From NCBI RefSeq assembly GCF_016937655.1, contig NZ_JAFHKL010000003.1:124001-188000 (forward strand): 64,000 bases of DNA, read 5' to 3'. A program made the translations under genes and the position numbers. The notes below the pieces were generated by a model. That model searched no databases. It was not told the origin of the DNA and was given only the letters and a program-made list of their open reading frames with translations. Positions 32,917-41,922 of this stretch are shown here, one piece after another; positions within the stretch are counted from its first letter, which is position 1, and each line of letters begins with the position of its first letter. The DNA comes from Chromobacterium alkanivorans (GTDB lineage: Bacteria > Pseudomonadota > Gammaproteobacteria > Burkholderiales > Chromobacteriaceae).

Positions 32917-33561
32917 ATGGAAGCCATCACTTTTCTGATCGACTTCATCCTGCACATCGACACTCATCTGTCCCAGCTGGTGGCCGCCTACGGCCTCTGG
33001 ATCTACGCCATCCTGTTTCTGATCGTGTTCTGCGAAACAGGGCTGGTGGTCACCCCCTTCCTGCCCGGCGACTCGCTGCTGTTCGTCGCCGGCGCGCTGG
33101 CGGCCATGGGCCAGATGAACCCGCACTTGCTGGTGCTGCTCCTGATCGTCGCCGCCATTCTCGGCGACGCGACCAACTACGCCATCGGCCGCAACGTCGG
33201 CATGAAGCTGTTCGACAAGTTTCCGCGCATCCTGAAGCCGCAATATCTGGACCGGACCCACGCCTTCTACGAACGCCACGGCGGCAAGACCATCATCTTC
33301 GCCCGCTTCGTGCCCATCGTGCGCACCTTCGCGCCCTTCGTCGCCGGCATCGGCAAGATGCACTACCCGCAGTTCCTGCGCTACAACGTGGTGGGCGCCA
33401 TCGCCTGGGTGGTCGGCTTCACTTACGCAGGCTACTTCTTCGGCAACCTGCCCTTCGTGCGCAAGAACCTGGAATTGCTGATCTTCGGCATCATCCTGGT
33501 ATCCTTCCTGCCGGGCCTGATCGAAATCTGGCGCCACAAGCGCGCGGCCGCCCGCGGCTGA
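32917..33561 (+). CDS. DedA-family membrane protein
   Basis: A 214-residue polytopic protein of the DedA/VTT family. Members act in undecaprenyl-phosphate or phospholipid flipping and membrane homeostasis. It carries the family motifs [23 protein letters not shown] (about residues 39-61) and the membrane-embedded Arg/Pro motif [21 protein letters not shown] (about 128-148). The start [10 protein letters not shown] is chosen over an ATG 19 codons upstream, because the extra residues overlap the preceding hairpin region and lack family similarity. Which DedA paralogue it is cannot be told. Confidence 0.9.
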   Translation: MEAITFLIDFILHIDTHLSQLVAAYGLWIYAILFLIVFCETGLVVTPFLPGDSLLFVAGALAAMGQMNPHLLVLLLIVAAILGDATNYAIGRNVGMKLFDKFPRILKPQYLDRTHAFYERHGGKTIIFARFVPIVRTFAPFVAGIGKMHYPQFLRYNVVGAIAWVVGFTYAGYFFGNLPFVRKNLELLIFGIILVSFLPGLIEIWRHKRAAARG

Positions 33562-33588
33562 TCCGTAGTAGAATCGACAAGGCCGCCC

Positions 33589-33731
33589 AAGACCTGTTCA
33601 AAGTCTCGCGAGCCAAGGCGAGACAAGGCGAAAACGGCTGAAGAAGCGGAGTGTACAGACGGTGCATGAGCATTCTGAAGACGATTTCAACGCCGTATCG
33701 CCGAAGCGCAGCAGACTTTGCACAGGTTCTT
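33589..33731. repeat. 143-bp imperfect inverted-repeat element
   Basis: The ends AAGACCTGTTCAAAGTCT and the inverse of AGACTTTGCACAGGTTCTT match with few changes. The pairing continues inward in patches to a centre near 33660 (GTGTACAGACGGTGCATGAGC). No gene is present. The left end recurs at 58578-58594 (16 of 17 bases). The form is that of a non-autonomous palindromic element (MITE or REP type). Confidence 0.6.
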
Positions 33732-33771
33732 CGCGCGGCCTTTTGCTTTGACATCACGCCCAATGCCGCCC

Positions 33772-35667
33772 ATGAAACGCATCCAACGCCTGCCCGACCA
33801 CCTCGTCAACCAGATCGCCGCCGGCGAAGTGGTGGAACGCCCCGCCTCCGCGCTCAAGGAAATACTGGAAAACAGCCTGGACGCCGGCGCCACCAAGGTT
33901 ACGGTGGACCTGGCCCAGGGCGGCATCAAGCTGCTGCGCGTCACCGACAACGGCGGCGGCATCGCCGCGGATGACCTGGCGCTGGCGCTGGACCGCCACG
34001 CCACCAGCAAAATCGCCTCGCTGGACGATCTGGAAAACGTCGCCACCCTGGGTTTTCGCGGCGAGGGTCTCGCCAGCATCGCCTCGGTGTCGCGGCTGAC
34101 CCTGGTCAGCCGGCCGCCGGACGCCGAACACGCCCATCAAGTCATCGCCATCGACGGCGCGCTGCACCCGGTGGAGCCGGCCGCCCACGCGCACGGCACC
34201 AGCGTCGAAGTGGTGGACATCTATTTCAACACCCCGGCGCGGCGTAAATTCCTCAAAAGCGAAAATACCGAATACGCGCATTGCGAGGCGGTGTTCGAAC
34301 GCATCGCGCTGGCGCACCCGCACGTGGAATTCATGCTGCGCCACAACGGCAAGGTGATCTGGCGCCTGCCGGCGCAGAGCCTGGCCGAACGCGTGGCCGC
34401 GATGCTGGGCAAGGACTTCGTCGCCGCCGCCATCGAGATCGACACCGCCGCCGGCCCGCTGACGCTCAGCGGCTTCGTCGCCTCCCCCACCTATTCCAAG
34501 GCCAGCCGCGACGCCCAGTACTTCTACGTCAACGGCCGCTTCGTCCGCGACAAGACCGCGCTGCACGCGCTGCGCCAGGCCTATCGCGACGTGCTGCACC
34601 ACGAGCGCCACCCGGCCTACGCGCTGTTCCTGACCATGGAGCCGTCCGGCGTCGACGTCAACGTGCACCCGACCAAGATAGAAGTGCGCTTCCGCGAATC
34701 GCAGGCCATCCACCAGTTCCTGTTCCACAGCGTGCACAAGGCGCTGGCCGGCACCACCGCCGGCGCCGCGCCCACGGTTCAGATCGCCGACGCCGACGCG
34801 GCGGCCTCTCCGGCGCTGTCCCAAGGCGAATCGGCGCCGCTGTTCGACAAACCGTTCAGCCGCCCCGCCGCGCCGTCCGCCGGCGGCGGCGGGTCGCCAG
34901 CCGGCTTCCGCTACCAGCAGCAGGCGATGCCGCTGCACGTGGCCAGGGAAGCCACCGGCATCTACGACAAGCTGTTCGGCGGCCTGCGCGAGGAAGAACG
35001 CGCCCAGGCCGCCGCGCCGGCGCCCGTCGAATACAGCCTGCCGCCTCAGCGCGTCGCCGCGCTGCCGCAAAGCGCCGACGGCGTTCCGCCGCTGGGCTTC
35101 GCGCTGGCGCAGCTGCACGGCGTCTACATCCTCAGCCAGTGCGAGGACGGACTGATCCTGGTGGACATGCACGCCGCCCACGAACGCATCGTCTACGAGC
35201 AACTGAAAACCGCGCTGGAAGCCGACACCATCCCGATGCAGCCCTTGCTGCTGCCGGTGTCCTTCGCCGCCGACCGCATGGAAGTGGCCACCGCCCACGA
35301 GCACGGCGAGGAGATGAAGCGGCTGGGCATAGAACTGGCGCCGCTGTCGCCCACCCAGATCGCCGTGCGCGGCGTGCCGGTGTGGCTGAAGGACGGCAAC
35401 CCGGTGGACCTGGCGCGCGCGGTGCTGAAGGACGTGCGCGAATTCGGCCTCAGCCAGGTGCTGACCGAGCGCCGCAACGAGCTCCTGGCCACCATGGCCT
35501 GCCACGGCGCGGTGCGCGCCAACCGCCAGCTGACGCTGCCGGAGATGAACGCGCTGCTGCGCGACATGGAAGCCACCGAACGCTCCGGCCAGTGCAATCA
35601 CGGCCGCCCCACCTGGACCCGGCTGTCGATGCGCGAGCTGGACAAGCTGTTCATGCGCGGCCAATAA
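33772..35667 (+). CDS. mutL: DNA mismatch repair protein MutL
   Basis: A 631-residue MutL. The N-terminal GHKL ATPase has EVVERPASALKEILENSLDAGAT, VTDNGGGI and GFRGEGLASI within residues 20-105. The C-terminal dimerisation domain carries DMHAAHERIVYEQ, which fits the endonuclease motif DQHAxxExxxxE with Gln to Met, plus the metal-site motifs ACHGAVRANR and CNHGRPT. This is therefore a nicking MutL, as expected for a lineage without MutH. No Shine-Dalgarno is clear; a start 3 codons earlier (33763) is equally possible. Confidence 0.97.
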   Translation: MKRIQRLPDHLVNQIAAGEVVERPASALKEILENSLDAGATKVTVDLAQGGIKLLRVTDNGGGIAADDLALALDRHATSKIASLDDLENVATLGFRGEGLASIASVSRLTLVSRPPDAEHAHQVIAIDGALHPVEPAAHAHGTSVEVVDIYFNTPARRKFLKSENTEYAHCEAVFERIALAHPHVEFMLRHNGKVIWRLPAQSLAERVAAMLGKDFVAAAIEIDTAAGPLTLSGFVASPTYSKASRDAQYFYVNGRFVRDKTALHALRQAYRDVLHHERHPAYALFLTMEPSGVDVNVHPTKIEVRFRESQAIHQFLFHSVHKALAGTTAGAAPTVQIADADAAASPALSQGESAPLFDKPFSRPAAPSAGGGGSPAGFRYQQQAMPLHVAREATGIYDKLFGGLREEERAQAAAPAPVEYSLPPQRVAALPQSADGVPPLGFALAQLHGVYILSQCEDGLILVDMHAAHERIVYEQLKTALEADTIPMQPLLLPVSFAADRMEVATAHEHGEEMKRLGIELAPLSPTQIAVRGVPVWLKDGNPVDLARAVLKDVREFGLSQVLTERRNELLATMACHGAVRANRQLTLPEMNALLRDMEATERSGQCNHGRPTWTRLSMRELDKLFMRGQ

Positions 35668-35670
35668 ACG

Positions 35671-36492
35671 ATGCGCGTCACCGTGCTGGCGGAAAACCAC
35701 AGCCTGCGGCCGGACTTGATCGCCGAGCCCGGCCTGGCGCTGCTGATCGAAGACGGCCCGCACCGCATCCTGTTCGACACCGGCCGCAGCGACGCGCTGC
35801 TGCGCAACGCCAGCCAGCTGGGCGTCGATCTCGCCACGCTGAGCCAGGTGGTGCTGTCCCACGGCCATTACGACCACAGCGGCGGCCTGCCGGCCTTGAG
35901 CCGCTTGCTGCGCGAACGCGCGGCGCCGCCGCTGCCGCTGCTGGCCCACCCCGAGGCCTTCCGCCGCCGCGAAGCGCGGCTGGGGCCGTTCACGCTGCGC
36001 AAGCTGGGCTCGCCGCTGGCCGAGCCCGATCTGCAAGCCAGTTTCGAGCTGCAGCTGCACGCCCGTCCGCACGCCTTCGCCGACCGCTACGTCTTCCTCG
36101 GCCAGATTCCGCGGCTGCGCCACGCCGAAGGGCGCGGCGCGCTGGGCCGCCTCGTCGACGCGCGCGGCAGCCGGCCGGACCCGGTGGCCGACGACTCGGC
36201 GCTGGTCCGCCGCGGCGAGCAAGGCCTGATCATCTTCAGCGGCTGCGCCCATTCCGGCATCCGCCACATCGTCGACTACGCGCGCGAAGTCTGCGCCGAG
36301 CCACGCGTCCACGCGGTGATAGGCGGCTTTCATCTGCGCAGCGCGGCGCCGTGGCGCGTCTGGCGGACCCGCCGCTACTTCCAGCAGTTGGCGCCGGAAC
36401 ACCTGTTCGCCTGCCACTGCACCGGCTACGCCCGCCACGCGCTGGCGCGCCAGCACCCCATCGCCGCCGGCAGTCAACTGAGCTTCGACTAA
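35671..36492 (+). CDS. MBL-fold metallohydrolase
   Basis: A 273-residue metallo-beta-lactamase-fold protein. The metal-binding HGHYDH lies near residue 64, and further ligands are likely at ILFDTGRSD (residues 34-42), GCAHSGIRHI near residue 190 and GGFHL near 214. The overall layout resembles the group annotated as 7,8-dihydropterin-6-methyl-4-(ribofuranosyl)-aminobenzene-phosphate synthase-like. The substrate in bacteria is not known. It starts 3 bp after mutL, so it may be cotranscribed. Confidence 0.85.
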   Translation: MRVTVLAENHSLRPDLIAEPGLALLIEDGPHRILFDTGRSDALLRNASQLGVDLATLSQVVLSHGHYDHSGGLPALSRLLRERAAPPLPLLAHPEAFRRREARLGPFTLRKLGSPLAEPDLQASFELQLHARPHAFADRYVFLGQIPRLRHAEGRGALGRLVDARGSRPDPVADDSALVRRGEQGLIIFSGCAHSGIRHIVDYAREVCAEPRVHAVIGGFHLRSAAPWRVWRTRRYFQQLAPEHLFACHCTGYARHALARQHPIAAGSQLSFD

Positions 36493-36769
36493 ACCGGTTT
36501 CGACAGTTCCTGCCGCGAAAAAACGACAGTTCGTCCGCTTCGCCATTATTCACGGCCGCCGCGCCGCATTGCAGCATTCTCGCAGCAGCCGCTTCCCCCT
36601 CCCAAAGCCCCAGACAGCGCAAGCGCAGCCCCCGCGGCGCTTTGCCCGGTCCGACGCCGCCGGCGCGCTCGTCCGCGACCCATCGCTAGCAAAAAACAAG
36701 GCGAATACACCTGAAAAAAAGAACAGGTGTGCGCTTAGTCCTTCCCTGCACATGCTTAGGTCCAATACC

Positions 36770-36802
36770 ACTTACATACAACTTTAATACAACTTAAATA
36801 CA
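36770..36802 (+). promoter_or_regulatory. three 11-bp repeats upstream of the GH18 chitinase
   Basis: ACTTACATACA, ACTTTAATACA and ACTTAAATACA follow one another without gaps. They lie 57 bp before the chitinase start, in an otherwise quiet 366-bp gap. Direct repeats at 11-bp spacing suit a response regulator that binds as tandem dimers on one DNA face. Further upstream, ACACCTG/CAGGTGT (36705-36730) forms a hairpin or operator. Nothing else is seen in 36493-36769. Confidence 0.6.
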
Positions 36803-36858
36803 AGTCGGCGCGCCGCGCCGGCCTTTCGCCCCGCCTTTTTCCAAGAAGGAGATGGACT

Positions 36859-39237
36859 GTGAGCAAAGCCTTACTGCTGCTGAAAACCGGCCTGGCCGGC
36901 ACCGCCGTGGCCGGCGCCGCGCTGCTGGCCGCCCAGCACGCCCCCACCGCCGCCAAGGCGCCGGCGTCCGCCGCGCGCGACGGCCTGATCAAGACCGCGG
37001 CCGCCAGCTGCGCCGATCCGGCCTGGAGCGCCGCCTCGATCTACACCGGCGGCCAACGCGTCAGCTACCAAGGCCAGACCTGGGAAGCCAAGTGGTGGAC
37101 CCAGGGCAACACCCCCTCCGCCGGCGACGCCAGTCCGTGGAAACTGATAGGCCAGTGCGACGGCGGCGGCGGCAATCCGACCGAGCCGCCGCTGGTGCAA
37201 GTGCCGCCGCCCACCGGCAACGCGCTGTGCCGGCCGGAAGGGCTGGCGCGCACCGACGGCGTCGACGTGCCGTATTGCGCCGCCTACCAGAAAGGCGGCG
37301 CCGAGCAACTGGCCAACGGCAGCCGCAAGCGGCTGATCGGCTACTTCACCAGCTGGCGCACCGGCAAGAACGGCCAGCCGGCCTACCTCGCCAGCGACAT
37401 CCCCTGGGGCAAGCTCACCCACATCAACTACGCCTTCGCCCACGTGGACGGCAACAACCGCTTGTCGGTGGGCGAGAACAACCCCGGCAACCCGGCCACC
37501 GACATGAGCTGGCCGGGCGTGCCCGGCGCGGAGATGGACGCCAGCCTGCCCTACAAGGGCCACTTCAATCTGCTGACCCAGTACAAGCGCAAATACCCGG
37601 GCGTCAAAACCCTGGTCTCGGTGGGCGGCTGGGCCGAAACCGGCGGCTATTTCGGCGCCGACGGCAAGCGCGTCAACAGCGGCGGCTTCTACAGCATGAC
37701 CATCAACGCCGACGGCAGCGTCAACCAGGCAGGCATCGACGCCTTCGCCGATTCCGCCGTCGCCTTCCTGCGCAAATACGGCTTCGACGGCGTGGACATC
37801 GACTTCGAATACCCGACCTCGATGAACGACTCCGGCAATCCGCTGGACTGGAGCGTCGCCAACGCCCGCCGCGGCTCGCTGAACAAGGGCTTCAACGCGC
37901 TGACCCGGACGCTGCGCGAACGGCTGGACCGCGCCGCCGCCCAGGACGGCCGCTACTACCAGCTCACCGCCGCGGTGCCGGCCTCCGGCTATCTGCTGCG
38001 CGGCATGGAAGCCTTCCAGAGCCTGCGCAACTTCGACTTCGTCAACGTGATGTCCTACGACCTGCACGGCGCCTGGAACGAGTTCGTCGGCCCCAACGCC
38101 GCGCTGTACGACGACGGCAAGGACGCCGAACTGGCGCGCTGGAGCGTCTACACCACCGCGCAATACGGCGGCATCGGCTATCTGAACACCGACTGGTCCT
38201 ACCACTACTACCGCGGCGGCCTGCCGGCGGCGCGCGTCAATGTCGGCGTGCCCTACTACACCCGCGGCTGGAAAAACGTCAACGGCGGCGGCAACGGCCT
38301 GTGGGGCACCTCGGTGGGCAGCAACTGCCCGACCGGCCTGAAAACCTGCGGCGACGGCGCGGTGGGCATAGACAATCTGTGGCACGACCTGGACGAGCAG
38401 GGCCGCGAAGTGGGCGCCGGCTCCAACCCGATGTGGCACGCCAAGAACCTGGAGAAAAACCAGGCCGGCAGCTATCTGTCCGCCTACCTGGACCCGAGCA
38501 AGCCGGAGAACCAGCTCAGCGGCAGCTACCAGCGCTTCTACAACGACACCCTGACCGCGCCGTGGCTGTGGAACGCCGGCAAGAAAGTGTTCCTGTCCAC
38601 CGAGGATGAGCAGTCCATCGCCAAGAAAGCCGCCTGGGTCGACGCCAACAACGTCGGCGGCGTGATGTTCTGGGAGTTGGCCGGCGACTACGACTGGAGA
38701 CAGGATCGCAACGGCGGCAAGGGCGAGTACTTCATCGGCACCACGCTGACCAGCCTGCTGTACAACGCCTTCAGCAAGCCCGCCGCCGTCAGCGTCAAGC
38801 CCGCCGCCGCGCCGGCCGCCACCGCGGCCATCGACGTCGGCTTCTCGCTAGACGGCTTCGCGCTGGGCGACAGCAATTATCCGATCAACCCCAAACTGAC
38901 CATCACCAACCGTTCCGGCAGTAGCCTGCCCGGCGGCACCGAGTTCCAGTTCGACGTGCCCACCTCGGCGCCGTCCAACTTCGCCGACCAGTCCGGCTTC
39001 GGGCTCAAGGTGATCAGCGTCGGGCACAGCGGCAACAATATCGGCGGCCTGAAAGGCGACGCCCACCGCGTGTCGGTCAAGCTGCCGACTTGGCAAACCC
39101 TGGCGCCGGGTCAGAGCGTCAGCCTGGCCGTGGTCTACTATCTGCCGATTTCAGGTCCGCGCAACTTCAGCGTTACCCTGGGCGGCAAGACCTACGCCAT
39201 CCGCGACGAGGCGCCCTACCTGCCCTATCTGCGCTGA
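36859..39237 (+). CDS. secreted GH18 chitinase with chitin-binding domain
   Basis: A 792-residue secreted chitinase that hydrolyses chitin with retention. There is an N-terminal export signal (residues 1-33) and a CBM5/12 chitin-binding module at about 48-98 with aromatic residues W55, Y62, Y71, W75, W79 and W80. A Gly/Pro linker follows, then a GH18 barrel (about 140-635) with the catalytic DGVDIDFEYP, in which E317 is the acid/base. The C-terminal beta domain (about 660-792) is of the kind found at chitinase C termini. The GTG start has AAGGAG 8 nt upstream. In Chromobacterium such genes are often quorum-controlled. Confidence 0.95.
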   Translation: MSKALLLLKTGLAGTAVAGAALLAAQHAPTAAKAPASAARDGLIKTAAASCADPAWSAASIYTGGQRVSYQGQTWEAKWWTQGNTPSAGDASPWKLIGQCDGGGGNPTEPPLVQVPPPTGNALCRPEGLARTDGVDVPYCAAYQKGGAEQLANGSRKRLIGYFTSWRTGKNGQPAYLASDIPWGKLTHINYAFAHVDGNNRLSVGENNPGNPATDMSWPGVPGAEMDASLPYKGHFNLLTQYKRKYPGVKTLVSVGGWAETGGYFGADGKRVNSGGFYSMTINADGSVNQAGIDAFADSAVAFLRKYGFDGVDIDFEYPTSMNDSGNPLDWSVANARRGSLNKGFNALTRTLRERLDRAAAQDGRYYQLTAAVPASGYLLRGMEAFQSLRNFDFVNVMSYDLHGAWNEFVGPNAALYDDGKDAELARWSVYTTAQYGGIGYLNTDWSYHYYRGGLPAARVNVGVPYYTRGWKNVNGGGNGLWGTSVGSNCPTGLKTCGDGAVGIDNLWHDLDEQGREVGAGSNPMWHAKNLEKNQAGSYLSAYLDPSKPENQLSGSYQRFYNDTLTAPWLWNAGKKVFLSTEDEQSIAKKAAWVDANNVGGVMFWELAGDYDWRQDRNGGKGEYFIGTTLTSLLYNAFSKPAAVSVKPAAAPAATAAIDVGFSLDGFALGDSNYPINPKLTITNRSGSSLPGGTEFQFDVPTSAPSNFADQSGFGLKVISVGHSGNNIGGLKGDAHRVSVKLPTWQTLAPGQSVSLAVVYYLPISGPRNFSVTLGGKTYAIRDEAPYLPYLR

Positions 39238-39245
39238 GAACCGCT

Positions 39246-39479
39246 TCAAGGTCTGGCGCTGGCCCGCCAGGCCTTGAACGGATTCTGAATTCCCTCGTTC
39301 TCCTCAGCACCTTCCAAGCCGGGTTCGCCCGGCTCTTTTTTTGCGCCGTCCTCCTCCGGCGGCTGCCATTGCATCAGCTCGTTCAAACGTTGCAACGCCG
39401 CCTGCGGCGTCAGGCCGAACACCGGCTTTTTGCCGTCCAGCAAACGTTGGTAAAACAAGTAGGTAGGATCGGTTTTCAT
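39246..39479 (-). CDS. small hypothetical protein divergent from the SgrR-type gene
   Basis: A 77-residue protein beginning MKTDPTYLFYQRLLDGKKPVFGLTPQAALQRLNELMQWQPP, with an acidic low-complexity C terminus. The start at 39479 has GGGAG 10 nt upstream; an open frame 14 codons longer is less likely. It is divergent from the SgrR-type gene across 89 bp, the position of sgrS/sgrT in E. coli, but it shows no resemblance to SgrT. Its DNA also contains the chitinase terminator. Function unknown. Confidence 0.6.
   Translation of the reverse strand: MKTDPTYLFYQRLLDGKKPVFGLTPQAALQRLNELMQWQPPEEDGAKKEPGEPGLEGAEENEGIQNPFKAWRASARP
39317..39342 (+). terminator. chitinase terminator inside the opposing gene
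   Basis: AGCCGGG-TTCG-CCCGGCT is followed by C and seven T residues on the plus strand, 80 bp after the chitinase stop. It lies within the convergent small gene at 39246-39479. Confidence 0.88.
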
Positions 39480-39568
39480 CGCTGTGGACTCCCGCTGTGG
39501 ATGCGAGTATTGTCGGCGCAATATGAGGCAATAAAAATTGCTGACTTTTAATCAGGAAACTTCCTCTT

Positions 39569-41248
39569 ATGTCCGCGCGGCTCGCCCAGCAATACCAGAA
39601 ACTCCACCGCCACTTCGCCGGCCAGGCAGACGCCGTCTCGCTGCAGCAGCTGGCCGACCTGCTGTTCTGCACCCGCCGCCACATGCGCAGCCTGCTGCAG
39701 CAGATGCAGGCGCAAGGCTGGATAACCTGGCAGGCCCAGGCCGGCCGCGGCATGCGTTCACGGCTGAGCTTCCTGCAGGCGCCGGAGCAGCTGCAGCGCG
39801 AACGCGCCGCGCAGTTGCTGGAACAGGGCCGGGTGGAGCAGGCGGTGGACTTGCTGGGCGACGACCGCGGCGAGCTGGCACCCTTGCTGCTGGCGCGGCT
39901 GGGCAAGCGCTGGAGCCAGGACCGCCAGGTGCTGGGCGTGCCCTATTACCGGCCGCTGCCCAATCTCTACCCCGGCACGCCGCTGCGCCGCTCTGAACGG
40001 CACCTGGTCGGCCAGATCTTCAACGGCCTGACCCGGATAAATGAGGAAAAAGGGGAAGTGGAAGGCGACCTCGCCCATCACTGGAAGCAGCAAAGCGCGC
40101 TGGAATGGCATTTCCACTTGCGCCCGGCGGTGCGCTGGCACGACGGCGGCGAACTCGGCGTCGCCGACGTCCAGGCCTCGTTGCTGCGGCTGCGCGGGCA
40201 GCCGCTGTTCTCCCACCTGATCGCGGCGCGGCCGCTGTCGCCGCGCAGCCTGGCGCTGGAGCTGAGCGAGCCCGACCAATGGCTGCCCTGGCTGCTGGCC
40301 GACAGCGCCGCGCTGATCCTGCCGGCCGACCACGCCGCGCGCGCCGACTTCGGCTCGCGCCCGGTGGGCACCGGCCCCTACCGCGTCGCCGCCAACACCC
40401 GGCACCGGCTGTGCCTGCAGGCCTTCGACGACTACTTCGGCTATCGCGCGCTGCTGGACCAGGTGGACATCTGGATGATGCCGGAACTGGGCGAGCAACT
40501 GGAACACGGCAACGGCCAGGTCTGCGGCCTGGAGGTGCGCATCAATCCGCGCGAGCCCAGCGTGCAGACCGAAATGGCGCTGGAGTCCGGCGTCTACTTC
40601 CTGCTCGCCGACGGCCGCTCGCCGCGCTTGCACGACTCCGCGCTGCGCGACTGGCTGGCTCAGGCGCTGGCGCCGCTGGCCGTCATCCACGAAACCGCGC
40701 CGGCGGTGCGCCAGTATTGGGCGCCCGCCGCCGGCCTGCTGCCCAACTGGCACCACGCCCAGCCCACGCTGAACCTGCAGCCGCCGGCCGGACTGAGCGC
40801 GCTGCGGCTGGCCTATTACGAACAGCATCCGGAATACCAATTGATCGCCGCCGCGATGGCGCGCTGCCTGCAAGCCCACGGCGTGGCGCTGGAGTGCCGC
40901 GCGCTGCCCTACGCCGACTGGGAACAAGGCCGGGCCGAGGCCGATTTGTGGCTGGGCTCGGTCAACTTCGCCACCCGGCCGGAATACTCGGTGGCCGCCT
41001 GGGTGCTGGGCACCCCGCTGCTGCGCCGCTGCCTGGAGCCGGCGCTGCCGCTGGCGCAATGGCAGCAGAGCTGGCGCCAGGGCCTGTTCCACGCCCAGGA
41101 CCTGTCCGCCGCCGTGGTCCAGCAACGCTGGATGCTGCCGCTGTTTCACAACTGGCTGCGGCTGCAGGGCCCGGCCCAGATGCAGGGCGTGCGCCTCAAC
41201 AGCCTGGGCTGGTTCGACTTCAAATCCGCCTGGCTGCAGGACGGCTGA
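39569..41248 (+). CDS. sgrR: SgrR-family transcriptional regulator
   Basis: A 559-residue regulator with an N-terminal winged helix (residues 5-70, LQQLADLLFCTRRHMRSLLQQMQAQGWI) fused to a solute-binding-protein-like domain (about 160-555, SBP_bac_5 type). This is the domain order of E. coli SgrR (551 residues), which senses a small metabolite during sugar-phosphate stress and activates sgrS. No sgrS-like RNA can be recognised here. The symbol is by domain architecture; the ligand and regulon in this organism are unknown. Confidence 0.85.
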   Translation: MSARLAQQYQKLHRHFAGQADAVSLQQLADLLFCTRRHMRSLLQQMQAQGWITWQAQAGRGMRSRLSFLQAPEQLQRERAAQLLEQGRVEQAVDLLGDDRGELAPLLLARLGKRWSQDRQVLGVPYYRPLPNLYPGTPLRRSERHLVGQIFNGLTRINEEKGEVEGDLAHHWKQQSALEWHFHLRPAVRWHDGGELGVADVQASLLRLRGQPLFSHLIAARPLSPRSLALELSEPDQWLPWLLADSAALILPADHAARADFGSRPVGTGPYRVAANTRHRLCLQAFDDYFGYRALLDQVDIWMMPELGEQLEHGNGQVCGLEVRINPREPSVQTEMALESGVYFLLADGRSPRLHDSALRDWLAQALAPLAVIHETAPAVRQYWAPAAGLLPNWHHAQPTLNLQPPAGLSALRLAYYEQHPEYQLIAAAMARCLQAHGVALECRALPYADWEQGRAEADLWLGSVNFATRPEYSVAAWVLGTPLLRRCLEPALPLAQWQQSWRQGLFHAQDLSAAVVQQRWMLPLFHNWLRLQGPAQMQGVRLNSLGWFDFKSAWLQDG

Positions 41249-41318
41249 GCGCCTGTCAACGCTCATCCTCGGGACGGCGCCGCCGCAGGCCCCCATTCCG
41301 ATCGAATAATTTCATATA

Positions 41319-41342
41319 AAGATACTTTAAGTGAAATATCTT
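41319..41342. promoter_or_regulatory. imperfect palindrome before the MarR gene
   Basis: AAGATACTT and AAATATCTT form near-perfect 9-bp arms with a 6-nt centre, 35 bp before the marR ATG in an AT-rich promoter-like stretch. Probable operator of the MarR protein. Confidence 0.5.
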
Positions 41343-41376
41343 CCTAGGAATACATATCCATGGCATAATCGCCGCC

Positions 41377-41922
41377 ATGGACAAGATAGACACCATCATT
41401 TCCCAATGGCGGCGCGAGCGACCCGACCTCGACAGCGCCAGCATCGGCGTCATCGGCCGCTTGGCGCGGCTGGTGACCCATGTGGAGCGCGCGTTGGCCG
41501 ACAACTTCGCCCGCTTCGGGCTGAAGGACGGCGAATTCGACGTGCTGGCCACCTTGCGCCGCGCCGGCGCGCCCTATCAGCTATCGCCCACCATGCTGTA
41601 CACCACGCTGTTGCTGACCTCCGGCGCGGTCAGCAAACGGCTGGACCGGCTGGAAAGCGCCGGCTGGGTGGAGCGCCTGCCCGATCCCAACGACCGCCGC
41701 GGCATGCTGATCCGTCTGAGCCCGGCCGGACTGGAACTGATTGAACGCGCGATGAGCGCCCACATCGCCACCCAGGAAAGCGCGCTGGCCGCGCTGGCCG
41801 CGCCGCAACGCGAGCAACTGGCCGCGCTGCTGAGCCAATGGCTGCAAAGCTTCCCCGGAGAAGCGCAAACCGAAGCGGCGTCCCCGCCTCGCCCCCTCCC
41901 CACCGAAAGCAAGACATCATGA
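41377..41922 (+). CDS. MarR-family transcriptional regulator
   Basis: A 181-residue MarR protein with the winged helix at about residues 50-125 (YTTLLLTSGAVSKRLDRLESAGWVERLPDPNDRRGMLIRLS). The DPNDRRG wing is diagnostic. The C terminus is Pro-rich and unusual for the family, possibly extended by the overlap with the next gene. It shares a 4-bp stop-start overlap with an MFS transporter, so it probably represses its own operon in response to a transported compound. Confidence 0.93.
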   Translation: MDKIDTIISQWRRERPDLDSASIGVIGRLARLVTHVERALADNFARFGLKDGEFDVLATLRRAGAPYQLSPTMLYTTLLLTSGAVSKRLDRLESAGWVERLPDPNDRRGMLIRLSPAGLELIERAMSAHIATQESALAALAAPQREQLAALLSQWLQSFPGEAQTEAASPPRPLPTESKTS

